Below are positions 1 to 9,404 of a DNA stretch of 64,000 bases, one piece after another. Every line of letters starts with the position of its first letter. Within the stretch, counting starts at the first letter, position 1. The notes under the pieces are model-generated. The model was given only the letters and a program-made list of their open reading frames with translations, had not been told where the DNA came from and ran no database searches. Where the stretch lies: assembly GCA_020854055.1 (NCBI GenBank), contig JADZGD010000064.1, positions 1 through 64,000 of the forward strand. The letters run 5' to 3'. Origin of the DNA: Bryobacterales bacterium. GTDB taxonomy: Bacteria > Acidobacteriota > Terriglobia > Bryobacterales > Bryobacteraceae. A program made the position numbers and the translations under genes.

Positions 1-413
1 CCGAAGTTCCAGAATAAGACGATCGATGAGCTAATTAGTTTTGCTATCATATAGTGCCAATGAACCTTTTCGATTACAAACCAAATGATTGCTTCGTTGA
101 AGCCTAGTCCGACCACACCGATTATGGTGAAGACGATGAGCTCGGCGGCTGGATTCTGCAGGGTATGGCGATCGAATACCCATATGCAACTTAACAGGTA
201 GTTTACTGTTAGCCCCAAAATGAAGGCGATCGCGGCTGCGAGCAGATAGTGGAGGCCGAGAAGTCCGGTGAGCAGATACAGAGCACTAAAGTCGACGAGA
301 AATGCTGCGCCTCCTACTACGACATAACGGGCAAATTGCAGGTATAAAAGGTGTGTCGAGTCGAAGACAAGAGTCCGCAATCCATCATATGAGGGTGCCC
401 TGTTGAGCGTCAC
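1..413 (-). CDS. GtrA family membrane protein (partial, 3' end outside window)
   Basis: GtrA-like proteins are small four-helix inner-membrane proteins thought to help move undecaprenyl-linked sugars or glycans across the membrane. The frame stays open from a GTG at 411-413 to the window edge (137 codons). It reads [20 protein letters not shown] early on, the typical first GtrA helix, then further hydrophobic segments and a charged IWVFDRH loop. The GTG overlaps the TGA of the upstream oxidoreductase by 4 bases (GTGA), so translation is probably coupled. GC is low here (about 38% in the first 60 bases) against clearly higher values elsewhere, which hints at a transferred surface-glycan locus. 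The family call is firm from sequence pattern; the substrate is unknown. Confidence 0.85.
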   Translation of the reverse strand, partial: MTLNRAPSYDGLRTLVFDSTHLLYLQFARYVVVGGAAFLVDFSALYLLTGLLGLHYLLAAAIAFILGLTVNYLLSCIWVFDRHTLQNPAAELIVFTIIGVVGLGFNEAIIWFVIEKVHWHYMIAKLISSSIVLFWNF

Positions 414-2002
414 GATTGGTTCGATGCTGCTTTCTCTTCGTGATAGTCCGATTCGGTGTTTACATTCCAGATATTGCTCTTGTCCGTATTGCCGGACAGA
501 ATATTGTCGACGGCTACCATGGCAGTGAGCATCGAGTGATCCTGATTATTGTAGCGGTGCATGCCATTACGACCTAAGAGAAACAGGTTCTGGTAGCGGT
601 CGACATAAGAGCGGATCTCAGCGAAACGATCATACGTACCAAAGTAGGCGGGGTAGGTCTTCTCAACGTGGATTACAGTCGAATCGAGAACCTCGCCGGC
701 ATCGATGATGCCAATCCGGGATAACTCCTGGATTGCCAATTGCGCCATGCTTTCGCGTGGCATCGTCCAGAGGCTGTCGCCCTCGTTACAGAAGTATTCG
801 AGGCCGAGCCAGACCGACTCCGGATCCGCCACCATGCCGGGACTCCAATTGTTAAAGATCTGCAGCCGGCCGAGGCGAACGTCCGGCTCCTGGATGTAGA
901 TCCAATTGTCGGAAATCAATTTCCGGCCTTGAGGGGTATCGTCAGAGACTCTTAATGACCGCACGAGCAGACCGACAGTAATGAAGTCGCGATAGACGAG
1001 GCCATCGGAGACTTCAAGGACGGAAGATGGCGGAGCCGGACGAAAGGAGCGCATCAGCTCGCGTACCGGGGCGGTGGAGAAGAAGTAATCGCCAGTAAAG
1101 GTTTCGACCTGGCCGGTGGTGGCGTTTACCGCTTCGAGTGCGTGGATGTTCCCGTCCGAGGCTTGTAGTCCTTGAAAGGTGTAACCGGTATGAATGCTGC
1201 CGCCCAGTTCGCGAATTTGGCGGGCGACTTCCTCCCACATCTGACCCGGGCCAAACTTCGGGTAAAGGAACTGCTCAATCAACGACGTTTCGGTGTCCTT
1301 TTGCGCGATGCCCTTTGACTTGGGCCCGAAAGCGGCTTTCGCCGCGTGTGCCAATGTTGCCCAGACCGAAAGCCCTTTGATTCGCTGCGCGCCCCACTCA
1401 GCGCTGATCTGGTTGCACGGTACGCCCCAGACTTTTTCGGTGTAGGATTTGAAGAAGGTCTGGTATAATTCACGACCGAAACGGTTGATAAAAAACGCCT
1501 CTAGCGTGTCCTCTTTATTCAGCGGGAAGACGGTACTTCTGATGTAGCTCAGCCCGATTTTGAAGGTTCTCCACAAACCTAATTTTATTAGGGTGTCCTT
1601 GCTGAGGCGGATCGGGTAATCGAAGAAGCGCCGAAGGTAGAAAATCCGGGACTTCCGGGGACGTAACAGCATGACCCTATCGGTGGAAGGGATGACGGAT
1701 GGGGCCGCGGCCACGCTTTGCTCCATCTGGTGATAGCGAATTGTATTGGAGCCTGGTTCGGCGGTGGCGGCCAGAGGGAGAATCCTGAGCCACCATTGCA
1801 TGACCCTGTCGGACTTTGAGAAGAAGCGATGCCCGCCAATGTCCATGCGGTTGCCTTTATAGTTAACCGTTCGGGAGATGCCGCCGATATAGTCTCCCTT
1901 TTCTAATACGATGGGGTGAATTTGTGTACGGGTGAGTAGTTCATACGCTGCCGTTAATCCGGCAGGGCCCGCGCCGATTATAATTGCCTGTTTCTTCTGC
2001 AT
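410..2002 (-). CDS. NAD(P)/FAD-dependent oxidoreductase, UDP-galactopyranose mutase/protoporphyrinogen-oxidase-like
   Basis: A flavin amine-oxidoreductase-type protein. The N-terminus carries the Rossmann dinucleotide motif ([18 protein letters not shown]), followed by the acidic end of beta-2 (VLEKG) and the GG..R segment IGGISRT. The C-terminus has the second FAD-contact region near [18 protein letters not shown]. The ATG at 2000-2002 places the FAD motif directly after the start; a TTG at 2047 would add 15 residues and is less likely. Such proteins often sit beside GtrA and GT2 genes and are annotated as nucleotide-sugar mutase-like enzymes acting on lipid-linked or surface sugars. The GtrA gene follows with a 4-base overlap. 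The exact reaction cannot be told from sequence. Confidence 0.85.
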   Translation of the reverse strand: MQKKQAIIIGAGPAGLTAAYELLTRTQIHPIVLEKGDYIGGISRTVNYKGNRMDIGGHRFFSKSDRVMQWWLRILPLAATAEPGSNTIRYHQMEQSVAAAPSVIPSTDRVMLLRPRKSRIFYLRRFFDYPIRLSKDTLIKLGLWRTFKIGLSYIRSTVFPLNKEDTLEAFFINRFGRELYQTFFKSYTEKVWGVPCNQISAEWGAQRIKGLSVWATLAHAAKAAFGPKSKGIAQKDTETSLIEQFLYPKFGPGQMWEEVARQIRELGGSIHTGYTFQGLQASDGNIHALEAVNATTGQVETFTGDYFFSTAPVRELMRSFRPAPPSSVLEVSDGLVYRDFITVGLLVRSLRVSDDTPQGRKLISDNWIYIQEPDVRLGRLQIFNNWSPGMVADPESVWLGLEYFCNEGDSLWTMPRESMAQLAIQELSRIGIIDAGEVLDSTVIHVEKTYPAYFGTYDRFAEIRSYVDRYQNLFLLGRNGMHRYNNQDHSMLTAMVAVDNILSGNTDKSNIWNVNTESDYHEEKAASNQS

Positions 2003-3081
2003 GATCTGGTTCCGGAGAACAGTAATGGCGTTCGCTACATTCGACAAGGATACACTTTGGGGTGGTTCCGTGCGGGGAGAGAGCGGGCCAGGCTATGTCA
2101 TCATCGTCTGGTACGCCGATGATCGGACCGCCAGGTTTGTGCGCCGGGCAGATGCGGAGCGGTTCCGGTGAGACCTTCAGGAGTGGCCGCGGGCAAAACT
2201 CCCGCCGGTTAGGCAGCGCGCATTGCAGCGATCCTGAGAGCGCGGCGTCAACCAGCGCGGGACCCATCCATATCCTCACTCCATGGAGTGTATGCGCCCG
2301 CTCGACTCGCCGCCTCAGTTTTCGGATCCACGCCATGTACAAAGCCACCCCCCACGTCCCAATAGCAACCGGAAAGGAGGATATTTCCATCGAGGCTTGA
2401 CACTTCGGTATTTAACGGATTGAAAACAGCTGGAGTTTCAACGATACTGGTCGGAGTCCGCTAGTAGCTATAGAAAGACCGCATCGGAATTGGAGGATGA
2501 GGCTACTGAGAGAGTCCTTATTCCGATGCGGTCTGCCCTGGTTGGGCTGGGAATGAGCGTCTGCCCGCCTGTGTTAGACCCGCTTGGAGTTTCCTCCACG
2601 ACCCGAACCCGCGTCCATTTCTCCGGCTCGAGAAGGCCAGACCCTGGCCGAAACCGCATTCCCAGGAAAGATCATCAATCCCGGCCGCTCCGCTGAGCGG
2701 CAGAGACGCGCATGAACAAAACCGTTTCAAAAAGTGCAAAACCCAAAAAAGGACCCTCTGTTGCCACTTGCAACCAGAAGAATGAGCGGTTCGAAATCCT
2801 GTCACCGGCTCCCGCAAGCACGCTGCTGATCAGCCGCTCGCTCCTCCTGCTTACCTGTCGCAGCAGAGGGCAGGTCAAAGAGCACCTTCATCAATTCATC
2901 TCTCTCTCAGGCAACTGACACACCAACGCTCGCATCCTGCAAGTAATTGATCCTGCTCAAGATCGCAAAAACTGTGGGCCCCCGTACGTTGCCTGCTGCT
3001 CCGGGTGTGTGTCAGGCCGACACACCTCGTCCGCAGGTATCCGCCTGCCGGTACGCCCGGCGCGCGCGTTCGCTGCAAGGT
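2003..3081. other. gene-poor interval
   Basis: About 1.1 kb between the divergent oxidoreductase and secreted-protein genes. Frames open here on both strands (for example 2062-2400 plus and 1941-2390 minus) read as low-complexity Arg/Pro/Ser/Gly text without domains or a good Shine-Dalgarno site. Base composition is mixed. The only clear structure is the 15-bp inverted repeat at 2476-2534 and a small GC hairpin near 2684-2701. It may be a decayed insertion or the flank of a transferred segment. Confidence 0.4.
2476..2534. repeat. 15-bp perfect inverted repeat, 29-nt spacer
   Basis: The left arm AGACCGCATCGGAAT (2476-2490) and right arm ATTCCGATGCGGTCT (2520-2534) are exact reverse complements. 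No T-run follows either side, so it is not a standard terminator. It lies in the gene-poor interval and could be a regulatory or small-RNA hairpin, or a mobile-element remnant. Confidence 0.75.
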
Positions 3082-4449
3082 ATGACAGAATCAAGCCAGA
3101 TGCGATCGTTGTATTGCCGGGTTCCAGCCGTAGCATTCGTCCTGCTCACCCTGATCCCCATCGCCATGCCGGCAGCCGGCGAGGACTTGGCTGTCTATAG
3201 CGAACATCCGCGGCTATTTCTCACCGCTCGCCGTCTGCGATTGCTGCGCCGCGAGCGGGATCGCCAGTCCATGCGCTGGCAGCAGTTCCACTCGTTGATT
3301 GCCGGGAAGGCGGCTACGCCGGAGAAGGGCTTTGCCTACGCACTCTACGCGCAGGTTACCCAGCAGCCTGAGTATTGCCGGGAAGCGGTGTCCTGGGCGC
3401 AAACCTCTACCAGCCTGCGCCAGCTCGCCATTGTCTATGACTGGTGCCAGCCCGACGCCGTGGTATTGCTCCCACGGATTCGCCAGATGATTCAGGCGCC
3501 TCGCCCCTCCGATCTGGACGGAATTCGCTCCCTGGCACTGGCCGCGATCGCCGCCTCCGGCCAGCCTCACGAGTTCGAGCCTGAATTGAAGTGGATTGTC
3601 CAGACCTGGTGGCGCAAACAGCAGGTTCCAGGCATCGACGCGGGCACCAGGACCATGGGCCGCTCCGATGCCTACGCCCTCGCTGAGCTGTGGCATGCGT
3701 TGAGCGACAACTTCCACATTGAAATAAGCGACGATTTGCCGGCCTGGTTCAAGCAACTGCCGGTACTGCGGCTACTGCAGTACTACCCGGCGCCGATGGA
3801 GACGCCCGAAAACCAGTACCGGATACCAGCTTATGCCGAAGATGGAGATCCCGATATCGCCGCCGCCACCTACGCCCGCGCCGCGGACCTCGCGCTGGTG
3901 GCCACCGAACCGAATGCGCAGGGAATGCAATTTTTGCAAGGGTGGCTGATGCACGATCAGTTCATGCTGCGCTCCGCGCTCGGAGCACCCTACGAGTTCC
4001 TCTGGGCCAACCCTTACCAGCCGGGTCTCAGCTACTATTACGCTCCGCTGTTGCTACACGATGCCGCCGGGGGACATCTTCTGGTGCGCTCCAGTTGGGA
4101 TGATGACGCCGGCTGGTTCGGTTTTCTGGACGGCCACGGCCAGGCATTCACCGCCGGCACGCGGAAGGACGTTAAACCGGATACCTCTCCCACCCGCCTC
4201 GGCCCCGCGGTTATTCTCGCCGTGCCGCAATCCATGAAGTTTGTCAGCGATCTTCCGGCAACAGAACCTGATGCCCCGGTAACGGCCTTCGTGTTCGGCC
4301 TCAAGCCGCACACGGCCTACTTCGTCGAGATGGATCACCGGGAGATGGCCGAATACGACGCCGATAGCGGCGGAATCCTGGCCTTCAACCTCCCGCCCGG
4401 ACAAAGGGTCAATGTCCGCTTGCGGGAGGTCGCCGCCGGCCGCCGCTAG
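3082..4449 (+). CDS. exported protein, heparinase II/III-like (tentative)
   Basis: About 455 residues with a signal peptide: a charged start, then a hydrophobic stretch FVLLTLIPIAMPAAG ending near residue 40. The ATG at 3082 is used because the upstream extension lacks a signal and reads as junk. The mature start (SEHPRLFLTARRLRLLRRER) and an alpha-helical middle recall the toroid domain of heparinase/alginate-lyase families. The tail (GGHLLVRSSWDDDAGWFGF, then DGHGQAFTAG) recalls their C-terminal beta domain. A role in cleaving uronate-containing polysaccharides is therefore possible but not proven; catalytic residues were not assigned. Its TAG shares the palindrome CTAG with the stop of the convergent lipoprotein gene. 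Confidence 0.7.
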   Translation: MTESSQMRSLYCRVPAVAFVLLTLIPIAMPAAGEDLAVYSEHPRLFLTARRLRLLRRERDRQSMRWQQFHSLIAGKAATPEKGFAYALYAQVTQQPEYCREAVSWAQTSTSLRQLAIVYDWCQPDAVVLLPRIRQMIQAPRPSDLDGIRSLALAAIAASGQPHEFEPELKWIVQTWWRKQQVPGIDAGTRTMGRSDAYALAELWHALSDNFHIEISDDLPAWFKQLPVLRLLQYYPAPMETPENQYRIPAYAEDGDPDIAAATYARAADLALVATEPNAQGMQFLQGWLMHDQFMLRSALGAPYEFLWANPYQPGLSYYYAPLLLHDAAGGHLLVRSSWDDDAGWFGFLDGHGQAFTAGTRKDVKPDTSPTRLGPAVILAVPQSMKFVSDLPATEPDAPVTAFVFGLKPHTAYFVEMDHREMAEYDADSGGILAFNLPPGQRVNVRLREVAAGRR

Positions 4450-5321
4450 CGGGTGTAGGTAAGGGGCGCCTGCAGGGTGAAGGTCAGCACGCTTTCGGCC
4501 GGAATTACGGCGTCCCCGCCTCGGGTAGCCAGCACCGTACCGCCGCCGGCGGCGCCACCCACGGCTGCTCCGATCGCCGCGCCTTTACCGCCACCCGCGA
4601 TCGCTCCGATCGCCGCTCCCAGGCCCGCTCCGATTCCCACCTTGGTCGCATCTTTCTTTGCCGAGGAGGCGGCAACCGACGTGTGCGGTCCGGTCTCAAC
4701 AGCCGCATTTCTTCCATTCGCCAGTTGGATGCTGGTAATCTCGACCGACAGGCTGGCCCTGCCCTTCACGCGCCCGCCCTTGTCGGCGGTCACCACCTTG
4801 CCCGCAACCGTGGCGCCCCGTCCAGCCACGGTCACCCCATCCACCACGATCGGTTCCGCCAGGGTGCCCACGAAGTTTTGGCCGTCCACGGCTGTTTTCG
4901 TTGAAAGTGTTGAACCGGTTCGCACCCGCACGTGTGTGCCGGCCTGCACCACTACCGGCGGCGGCGCCGGGGCGGGCGCCGGTGCCGCTACATGAGTGGC
5001 GGCTCCCGGGGCCTCGGTTGGCAACGCCGAGGTACCTGACTGCGCCGGAGCGCGCTTCACCGCCGGTGATCCGGCGCGCTCCGTCCTGCCTCGCTGGCTC
5101 CGCGGCTGCTCCGCGGGAGCGGGCGCGGCCGCGGGCGCCGGAGCGGGTTGCGACGCTGCCGGTGGCGGATTCTCCGGTAATGTCGATTGCGCCGGTTCGG
5201 CGCTGCCGGCCGGCGGAATCGCCTGCTCACTCTGCTTGTTGCCGCAACCCGGCGCCAGCAGTAAGGCTGCCCCGGCCACGAAACTCAGAAGGATCGAATT
5301 TCCGAACTTGATGGATGTCAT
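4446..5321 (-). CDS. lipoprotein with glycine-zipper C-terminus
   Basis: About 291 residues. The ATG at 5319-5321 is preceded by a strong GGAGG 7 bases upstream, which rejects longer in-frame starts. Residues 1-25 form a lipoprotein signal ending in the lipobox LLAPGC. A long Pro/Ala-rich linker follows (residues about 30-125). A beta-rich segment starts near VVVQAGTHVRVRTGSTLSTK. The end holds repeated GxxxG text (GAGLGAAIGAIAGGGKGAAI), a glycine-zipper membrane element. It is probably an outer-membrane or periplasmic envelope protein of unknown role. The gene is convergent with the preceding gene, with overlapping stop codons. Confidence 0.8.
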   Translation of the reverse strand: MTSIKFGNSILLSFVAGAALLLAPGCGNKQSEQAIPPAGSAEPAQSTLPENPPPAASQPAPAPAAAPAPAEQPRSQRGRTERAGSPAVKRAPAQSGTSALPTEAPGAATHVAAPAPAPAPPPVVVQAGTHVRVRTGSTLSTKTAVDGQNFVGTLAEPIVVDGVTVAGRGATVAGKVVTADKGGRVKGRASLSVEITSIQLANGRNAAVETGPHTSVAASSAKKDATKVGIGAGLGAAIGAIAGGGKGAAIGAAVGGAAGGGTVLATRGGDAVIPAESVLTFTLQAPLTYTR

Positions 5322-5463
5322 CCGTAGCCTCCAGATCTCTGATGGCGGGAGTTCTCCCGGTCCCCGTTCGGCTGCTCTGCCCGCCTCTGCCATTCTCCCG
5401 CATTTCGCGCGCCGGCAAAACCGCGATCTTTCAGCCGTAGTAAGATCACGGTGGGTGCCTGCC

Positions 5464-6600
5464 TTGAATCGAAGATCGTTCTTATCCCACGCCGTTGCCG
5501 CTCCCGCCGCCCTCAGTCCGCTGGCGGCGGCCGCCTCCGAAGATGGATTGACGGCGCTTTTTGACGGAAAATCCCTTGCCGGCTGGACCATCCGCGAGGG
5601 TCCCGAAAGCGCATTTTATGTGGATAGTGGCTCTATTGCCGTCCACCACGGATCGAATTTTCCCACCTGGCTCGCCTCCAGCCGGCAATACGAGAATTTC
5701 GATCTGCGTTTCGACTTTTTCGTTCAGGGCTGGATCGATTCGGCTCTGTACTTGAACGCTCCCGAACACGGGCGCCCCATCGAGAACGGCATCGCCGTCA
5801 AGCTCTTCCACAAGCAGGACCACACGATGCGTCCCGAGTCGATGGGCGCGATCTTTCCCGTGGTGCCGCCCCGCCTGATCAACGTGCGCAACAAAGGCGA
5901 GTGGAACGCCATGCGCGTGTTGATGGATTGGCCGTCCCTCAAGATCTGGTCCAACGGCGAAATCGTGCAGGATGTGAACCTTACCGCGGTGCCCGAACTC
6001 CGTTACCGGCTGCGCTCCGGCTACCTGGGGTTCCTTTCGCTCTCCTACCCCATTCGTTTCCGCAACATCCGCATTCGCGAATTGCCGTCCACCGACCACT
6101 GGACCCGGCTTTACAGCCAGCCGGCCGATCTGACGGGTTGGAAGGTCTACAGCGGCAAGCCGCGCGTGGAGGCTCTCGGCCGCATCCTTCGCCTGGATAG
6201 CCTCGGTTACTTCGGAACGGTCGACTCCTATCGCGATTTCGAGCTTCAAATGTATGTGCGGGCCGCCCGCTACTCAAACGGTGGCGTCTATTTTCGCGTC
6301 GCGCCCGGCGGCCCTCCCGGCGACCATTACGAGATCCAGATCCACGATCCCGAGGGCGCTGTCTATCCCACCGGATCGCTCTATGAGCACAAACGATCCA
6401 TCTATCCACAGATTCGGGCCGAGGAGTGGTTTCTGTTTCACATGATCGCCCACGGCCGCGATTGCCTGGTTCGCGTCAACGGCGACACGGTCATGGAGTA
6501 TCACCAACTGGACCGGATGGTGGAAAGCCCCATCATGCTCCAGGCCCACGACGCCGACAAATGGATCGAGTATAAAGAGATTCGCGTCAAACGGTTGTGA
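5464..6600 (+). CDS. exported double DUF1080 (3-keto-disaccharide hydrolase-like) protein
   Basis: Two concanavalin-like DUF1080 domains in tandem. The first runs from LTALFDGKSLAGWTIREG and the second from WTRLYSQPADLTGWKVYSGK, each with the family's typical start and its YENFDLRFDF or YRDFELQMYV core strand. The N-terminus NRRSFLSHAVAAPAAL is a twin-arginine export signal. I place the start at the TTG 5464 (MNRRSFL); the GTG at 5455 is also possible. DUF1080 members include 3-keto-glucoside hydrolases and carbohydrate-binding proteins and are abundant in soil Acidobacteria and Planctomycetes. The stop overlaps the next gene's GTG by 4 bases, so the two are probably co-translated. Confidence 0.85.
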   Translation: MNRRSFLSHAVAAPAALSPLAAAASEDGLTALFDGKSLAGWTIREGPESAFYVDSGSIAVHHGSNFPTWLASSRQYENFDLRFDFFVQGWIDSALYLNAPEHGRPIENGIAVKLFHKQDHTMRPESMGAIFPVVPPRLINVRNKGEWNAMRVLMDWPSLKIWSNGEIVQDVNLTAVPELRYRLRSGYLGFLSLSYPIRFRNIRIRELPSTDHWTRLYSQPADLTGWKVYSGKPRVEALGRILRLDSLGYFGTVDSYRDFELQMYVRAARYSNGGVYFRVAPGGPPGDHYEIQIHDPEGAVYPTGSLYEHKRSIYPQIRAEEWFLFHMIAHGRDCLVRVNGDTVMEYHQLDRMVESPIMLQAHDADKWIEYKEIRVKRL

Positions 6601-7796
6601 CTGCCAACATCATGAACAACCCGCTGGCCTATCTCTCCGAACAGATCGAGGCATGGAAGCAGGCCGGAACGTATCAACGGCTACGTGAGTTGGAGAGCGC
6701 CTGCGCCCCCGTCTCGATTGTCGATCACAAGGAAGTGATCAACCTCGCCTCCAATAACTACCTCGGGTTGGCGAATCACCCCAAGTTGGTCGAAGCCGCC
6801 ATTGACGCCACCCGCAAGTACGGAGCCGGCACCGGCGCGGTGCGCACCATCTCCGGCACCATGGACCTCCACATGGAACTGGAGCGCCGCATCGCCGCCT
6901 TCAAAAACGTCGAAGCCTGTGTTGTCTTCCAGTCCGGCTTCACCGCCAATGCCGGTACGGTCTCGGCCATCCTGTCGCCGGAAGATCACATCATCTCGGA
7001 TGAGTTGAACCATGCCAGCATCATCGACGGCTGCCGGCTCTCCCGCGCCCGGATTCATGTTTTTCCGCACCGCGACGCTTCCGCGGCCGCCGGAAAGCTG
7101 GACGAGCTACAGTCCGAGTCTGGCCGTAAGTTATTGATTACGGATGGTGTTTTTTCTATGGATGGCGATATTGCGCCGCTCGCCCAACTGGTGGAAGTGG
7201 CCGAGCGCTACGGTGCCATCATGATGATCGACGATGCGCACGCCTCCGGTGTGCTGGGCCGCAACGGCCGCGGCACGGTGGATCACTTCAACCTCCACGG
7301 CCGGGTCCACATCCAGGTTGGCACGTTGTCAAAAGCGGTCGGCGTGCTGGGCGGCTATGTCTGCGGCAGCCGCGATTTCATTGATTATTTGTACCACCGC
7401 GCGCGGCCGTTCCTGTTCTCCACCTCGCATCCGCCGGCGGTGGTTGGCGCCTGCATGGCGGCGTTCGAAATTATGCAAAACGAACCCGAGCGCATCGCTA
7501 CCCTATGGAGCAACACGGCCCACTTCAAGAAAAGCCTCCAGCAATCCGGCTTCAACACCGGCGCGAGCGAGACACCCATTACGCCCATCATGGTGGGCGA
7601 AGCGAAGGTCGCGCACCAGTTCTCCCGCGCGCTGTTTGAAGAGGGGTTGTTTGCCACCGGCATCGGCTATCCCACCGTTCCCCAAGGCAAGGCGCGTGTG
7701 CGGACCATCGTCACCGCCACGCATACGGTGGAGCAGTTAGACCGCGCCGTCGAGATCCTCGCCCGCGTCGCCAGGCGCATGAACATCCTGTCCTGA
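6597..7796 (+). CDS. kbl: glycine C-acetyltransferase / 2-amino-3-ketobutyrate CoA ligase-like aminotransferase
   Basis: A PLP-dependent alpha-oxoamine synthase of about 399 residues. It has the family landmarks: NLASNNYLGLANHP near residue 45, GAGTGAVRTISGT near 80, SDELNHASIIDGCR, the PLP aspartate in MMIDDAHASGVLG, and the Schiff-base lysine in VGTLSKAVGVLGGY. Kbl makes or cleaves 2-amino-3-oxobutyrate in threonine/glycine metabolism. The close paralogues BioF and serine palmitoyltransferase cannot be fully excluded, but overall sequence and length fit Kbl best. No threonine dehydrogenase is adjacent. The GTG overlaps the upstream DUF1080 stop (GTGA); an ATG at 6612 is an alternative start. 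Confidence 0.8.
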   Translation: MTANIMNNPLAYLSEQIEAWKQAGTYQRLRELESACAPVSIVDHKEVINLASNNYLGLANHPKLVEAAIDATRKYGAGTGAVRTISGTMDLHMELERRIAAFKNVEACVVFQSGFTANAGTVSAILSPEDHIISDELNHASIIDGCRLSRARIHVFPHRDASAAAGKLDELQSESGRKLLITDGVFSMDGDIAPLAQLVEVAERYGAIMMIDDAHASGVLGRNGRGTVDHFNLHGRVHIQVGTLSKAVGVLGGYVCGSRDFIDYLYHRARPFLFSTSHPPAVVGACMAAFEIMQNEPERIATLWSNTAHFKKSLQQSGFNTGASETPITPIMVGEAKVAHQFSRALFEEGLFATGIGYPTVPQGKARVRTIVTATHTVEQLDRAVEILARVARRMNILS

Positions 7797-7816
7797 GCGA
7801 TGGACGGCCGCTCGCC

Positions 7817-9268
7817 TCAGGCCGGAAGAGTAAACGTGACCACCGCCTCCGAGTCCGCATCGGCTCCCCGGCCGAGGCGTCCGCCGTGGTTCTCCACAAT
7901 TCTCCGCCACAAAACCGGTCCGATTCTGGCGCCGGTGCTCTCGCCGTTGGCGTGCAGCCGGAACACCCGGAATTCGCCATCGCGCCGCGCCTCCAGGTGG
8001 ATGCGCAGCGGCAATTCGGGGTGGCTGCGGCTCAACACCTCACGCATCAGGCTGTGGAAAAGCCGGAAAATCTGTCCGCGGTCTCCGCGCGAGATCACGG
8101 GCAGGCGGTCGTGGGTAACCTTAGCCGGTATTGCGTCGATAATCGGCCGCAGGTCGCGCAGGACGTCCTCAAAGACCCGGTTGGTATCCACGCTCTCCTC
8201 GGTTTGGCAGGCGGTGGAAAACGCCAGCAGATCCTCCACCATGTCCTGCATTCTGTTGGTGCGTTCGGTGATTCCGGCGGCGATTCCGGCGGCTGTCGCA
8301 TCGGTCCGTTCCACGGCATCGCGGAGCAGGCGCCGGGCCTGGTCGTGAATCTTCTTCAGCGGTTCCTCAAAGTCGCGGCCGGTGATGTTGGCCAAATCCT
8401 CGACTCCGGCGCTCGTCCGGTCATCGCGGCGAGGCGCGCGGCCGCTGATCTCCTGGCAGACCGCGCCCGCGCCAACTACCTCAGTACCCAATCGAACCGG
8501 ATAGAAGCTCACACTCCAATGCCGGATGCGATCCGGAGCGGCCGGCGTGTGCCCTGTAATCTCCTGGTCGAGCAGCGGTTCTCCCGTCTCGATAACCCTC
8601 GCCAGCAACTGGGTCGCCGCCGGATCCATGTTCGGAAGCAGGTCGGCGATTGTCCTGCCCGGGTGTTCGTGCGCCGGAAAGCCGTTCATGTCGGCCAGCG
8701 CCTGGTTTACCCGCACGAAGCGCAGCTTGCGATCCCAGAAACCGAGCCCGATCGGCGCTCGCATGAACAGGGTCTCCAGCAGTGCATTGGTGTGAAGTAA
8801 CTCGGTGGCCTGGCGCTCGTTATCGAAACGGGCCTTGCGTTCGCGATCGAGCATCTCGTCGCGAATCCGTAGCGCCTCAGCGCGCGCCCGGTCGCCCTCC
8901 AGCCGCGCGGTGACATCCTGAAAAACCAGCAGCACCCGCGGTTCACCGGCGATCGAATGGAACAGGAGCGCGCTCGTCTCCAGGAATTGCGGCCTCGTGT
9001 TGGGCCTCTCGCGTTCCAGCAGCGTTTTCGCCTCGGTGTCCGAGTTGAAAACGCGGCTCATCATGCGGCCCAGTTCGCGAGCGCTGGCCGTATCCAGGTG
9101 TTCGTACAGCGGTCTGCCTGCCAGCGTCTCCGCATCCGTGCCCAGAATCGACAACGCGCGCTCGTTTTGCGACAGCACGTTAGCCGACTCGTCCAGCGTG
9201 ATTACGCCGATTGGCGCCAAATCCAATAACCGGTCCAGATAGATCAACTCATCCGAAGTCTTGTCCAC
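7817..9268 (-). CDS. double-PAS protein with degenerate histidine-kinase core
   Basis: Two PAS domains (residues about 10-120 and 160-275) are joined by a coiled-coil stretch around 125-160, followed by a histidine-kinase-like C-terminus. In the dimerisation helix the motif normally SHDLxEPL reads GRDFEEPL, so the phospho-accepting His is Arg298. The N-box reads RLFHSLMREVL without its asparagines, and the DxGxG loop is missing although ENHGGRLG remains near the end. The protein should sense through PAS but probably cannot autophosphorylate. It has no membrane segment, so it is cytosolic. Start is GTG. No response regulator lies beside it; the CHASE2 kinase pair begins 1.4 kb to the right. 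Confidence 0.85.
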   Translation of the reverse strand: MDKTSDELIYLDRLLDLAPIGVITLDESANVLSQNERALSILGTDAETLAGRPLYEHLDTASARELGRMMSRVFNSDTEAKTLLERERPNTRPQFLETSALLFHSIAGEPRVLLVFQDVTARLEGDRARAEALRIRDEMLDRERKARFDNERQATELLHTNALLETLFMRAPIGLGFWDRKLRFVRVNQALADMNGFPAHEHPGRTIADLLPNMDPAATQLLARVIETGEPLLDQEITGHTPAAPDRIRHWSVSFYPVRLGTEVVGAGAVCQEISGRAPRRDDRTSAGVEDLANITGRDFEEPLKKIHDQARRLLRDAVERTDATAAGIAAGITERTNRMQDMVEDLLAFSTACQTEESVDTNRVFEDVLRDLRPIIDAIPAKVTHDRLPVISRGDRGQIFRLFHSLMREVLSRSHPELPLRIHLEARRDGEFRVFRLHANGESTGARIGPVLWRRIVENHGGRLGRGADADSEAVVTFTLPA

Positions 9269-9404
9269 TTCGTATACTCTGCCTCTCTGTCCGGGCGCAC
9301 GGAATCAACGAATTGACAGAGCCCGGCGTCCCGGTATGTACCCGTCTGACTCTGTTGGAACCAACGAACCTGAGAGGAGCCGTGACCGTTCCGCGTGGGT
9401 GTCC

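Noticed and set aside
2062-2400. 112-codon plus-strand frame and overlapping 149-codon minus frame
   Set aside because: Low-complexity composition, no Shine-Dalgarno, no recognisable family.
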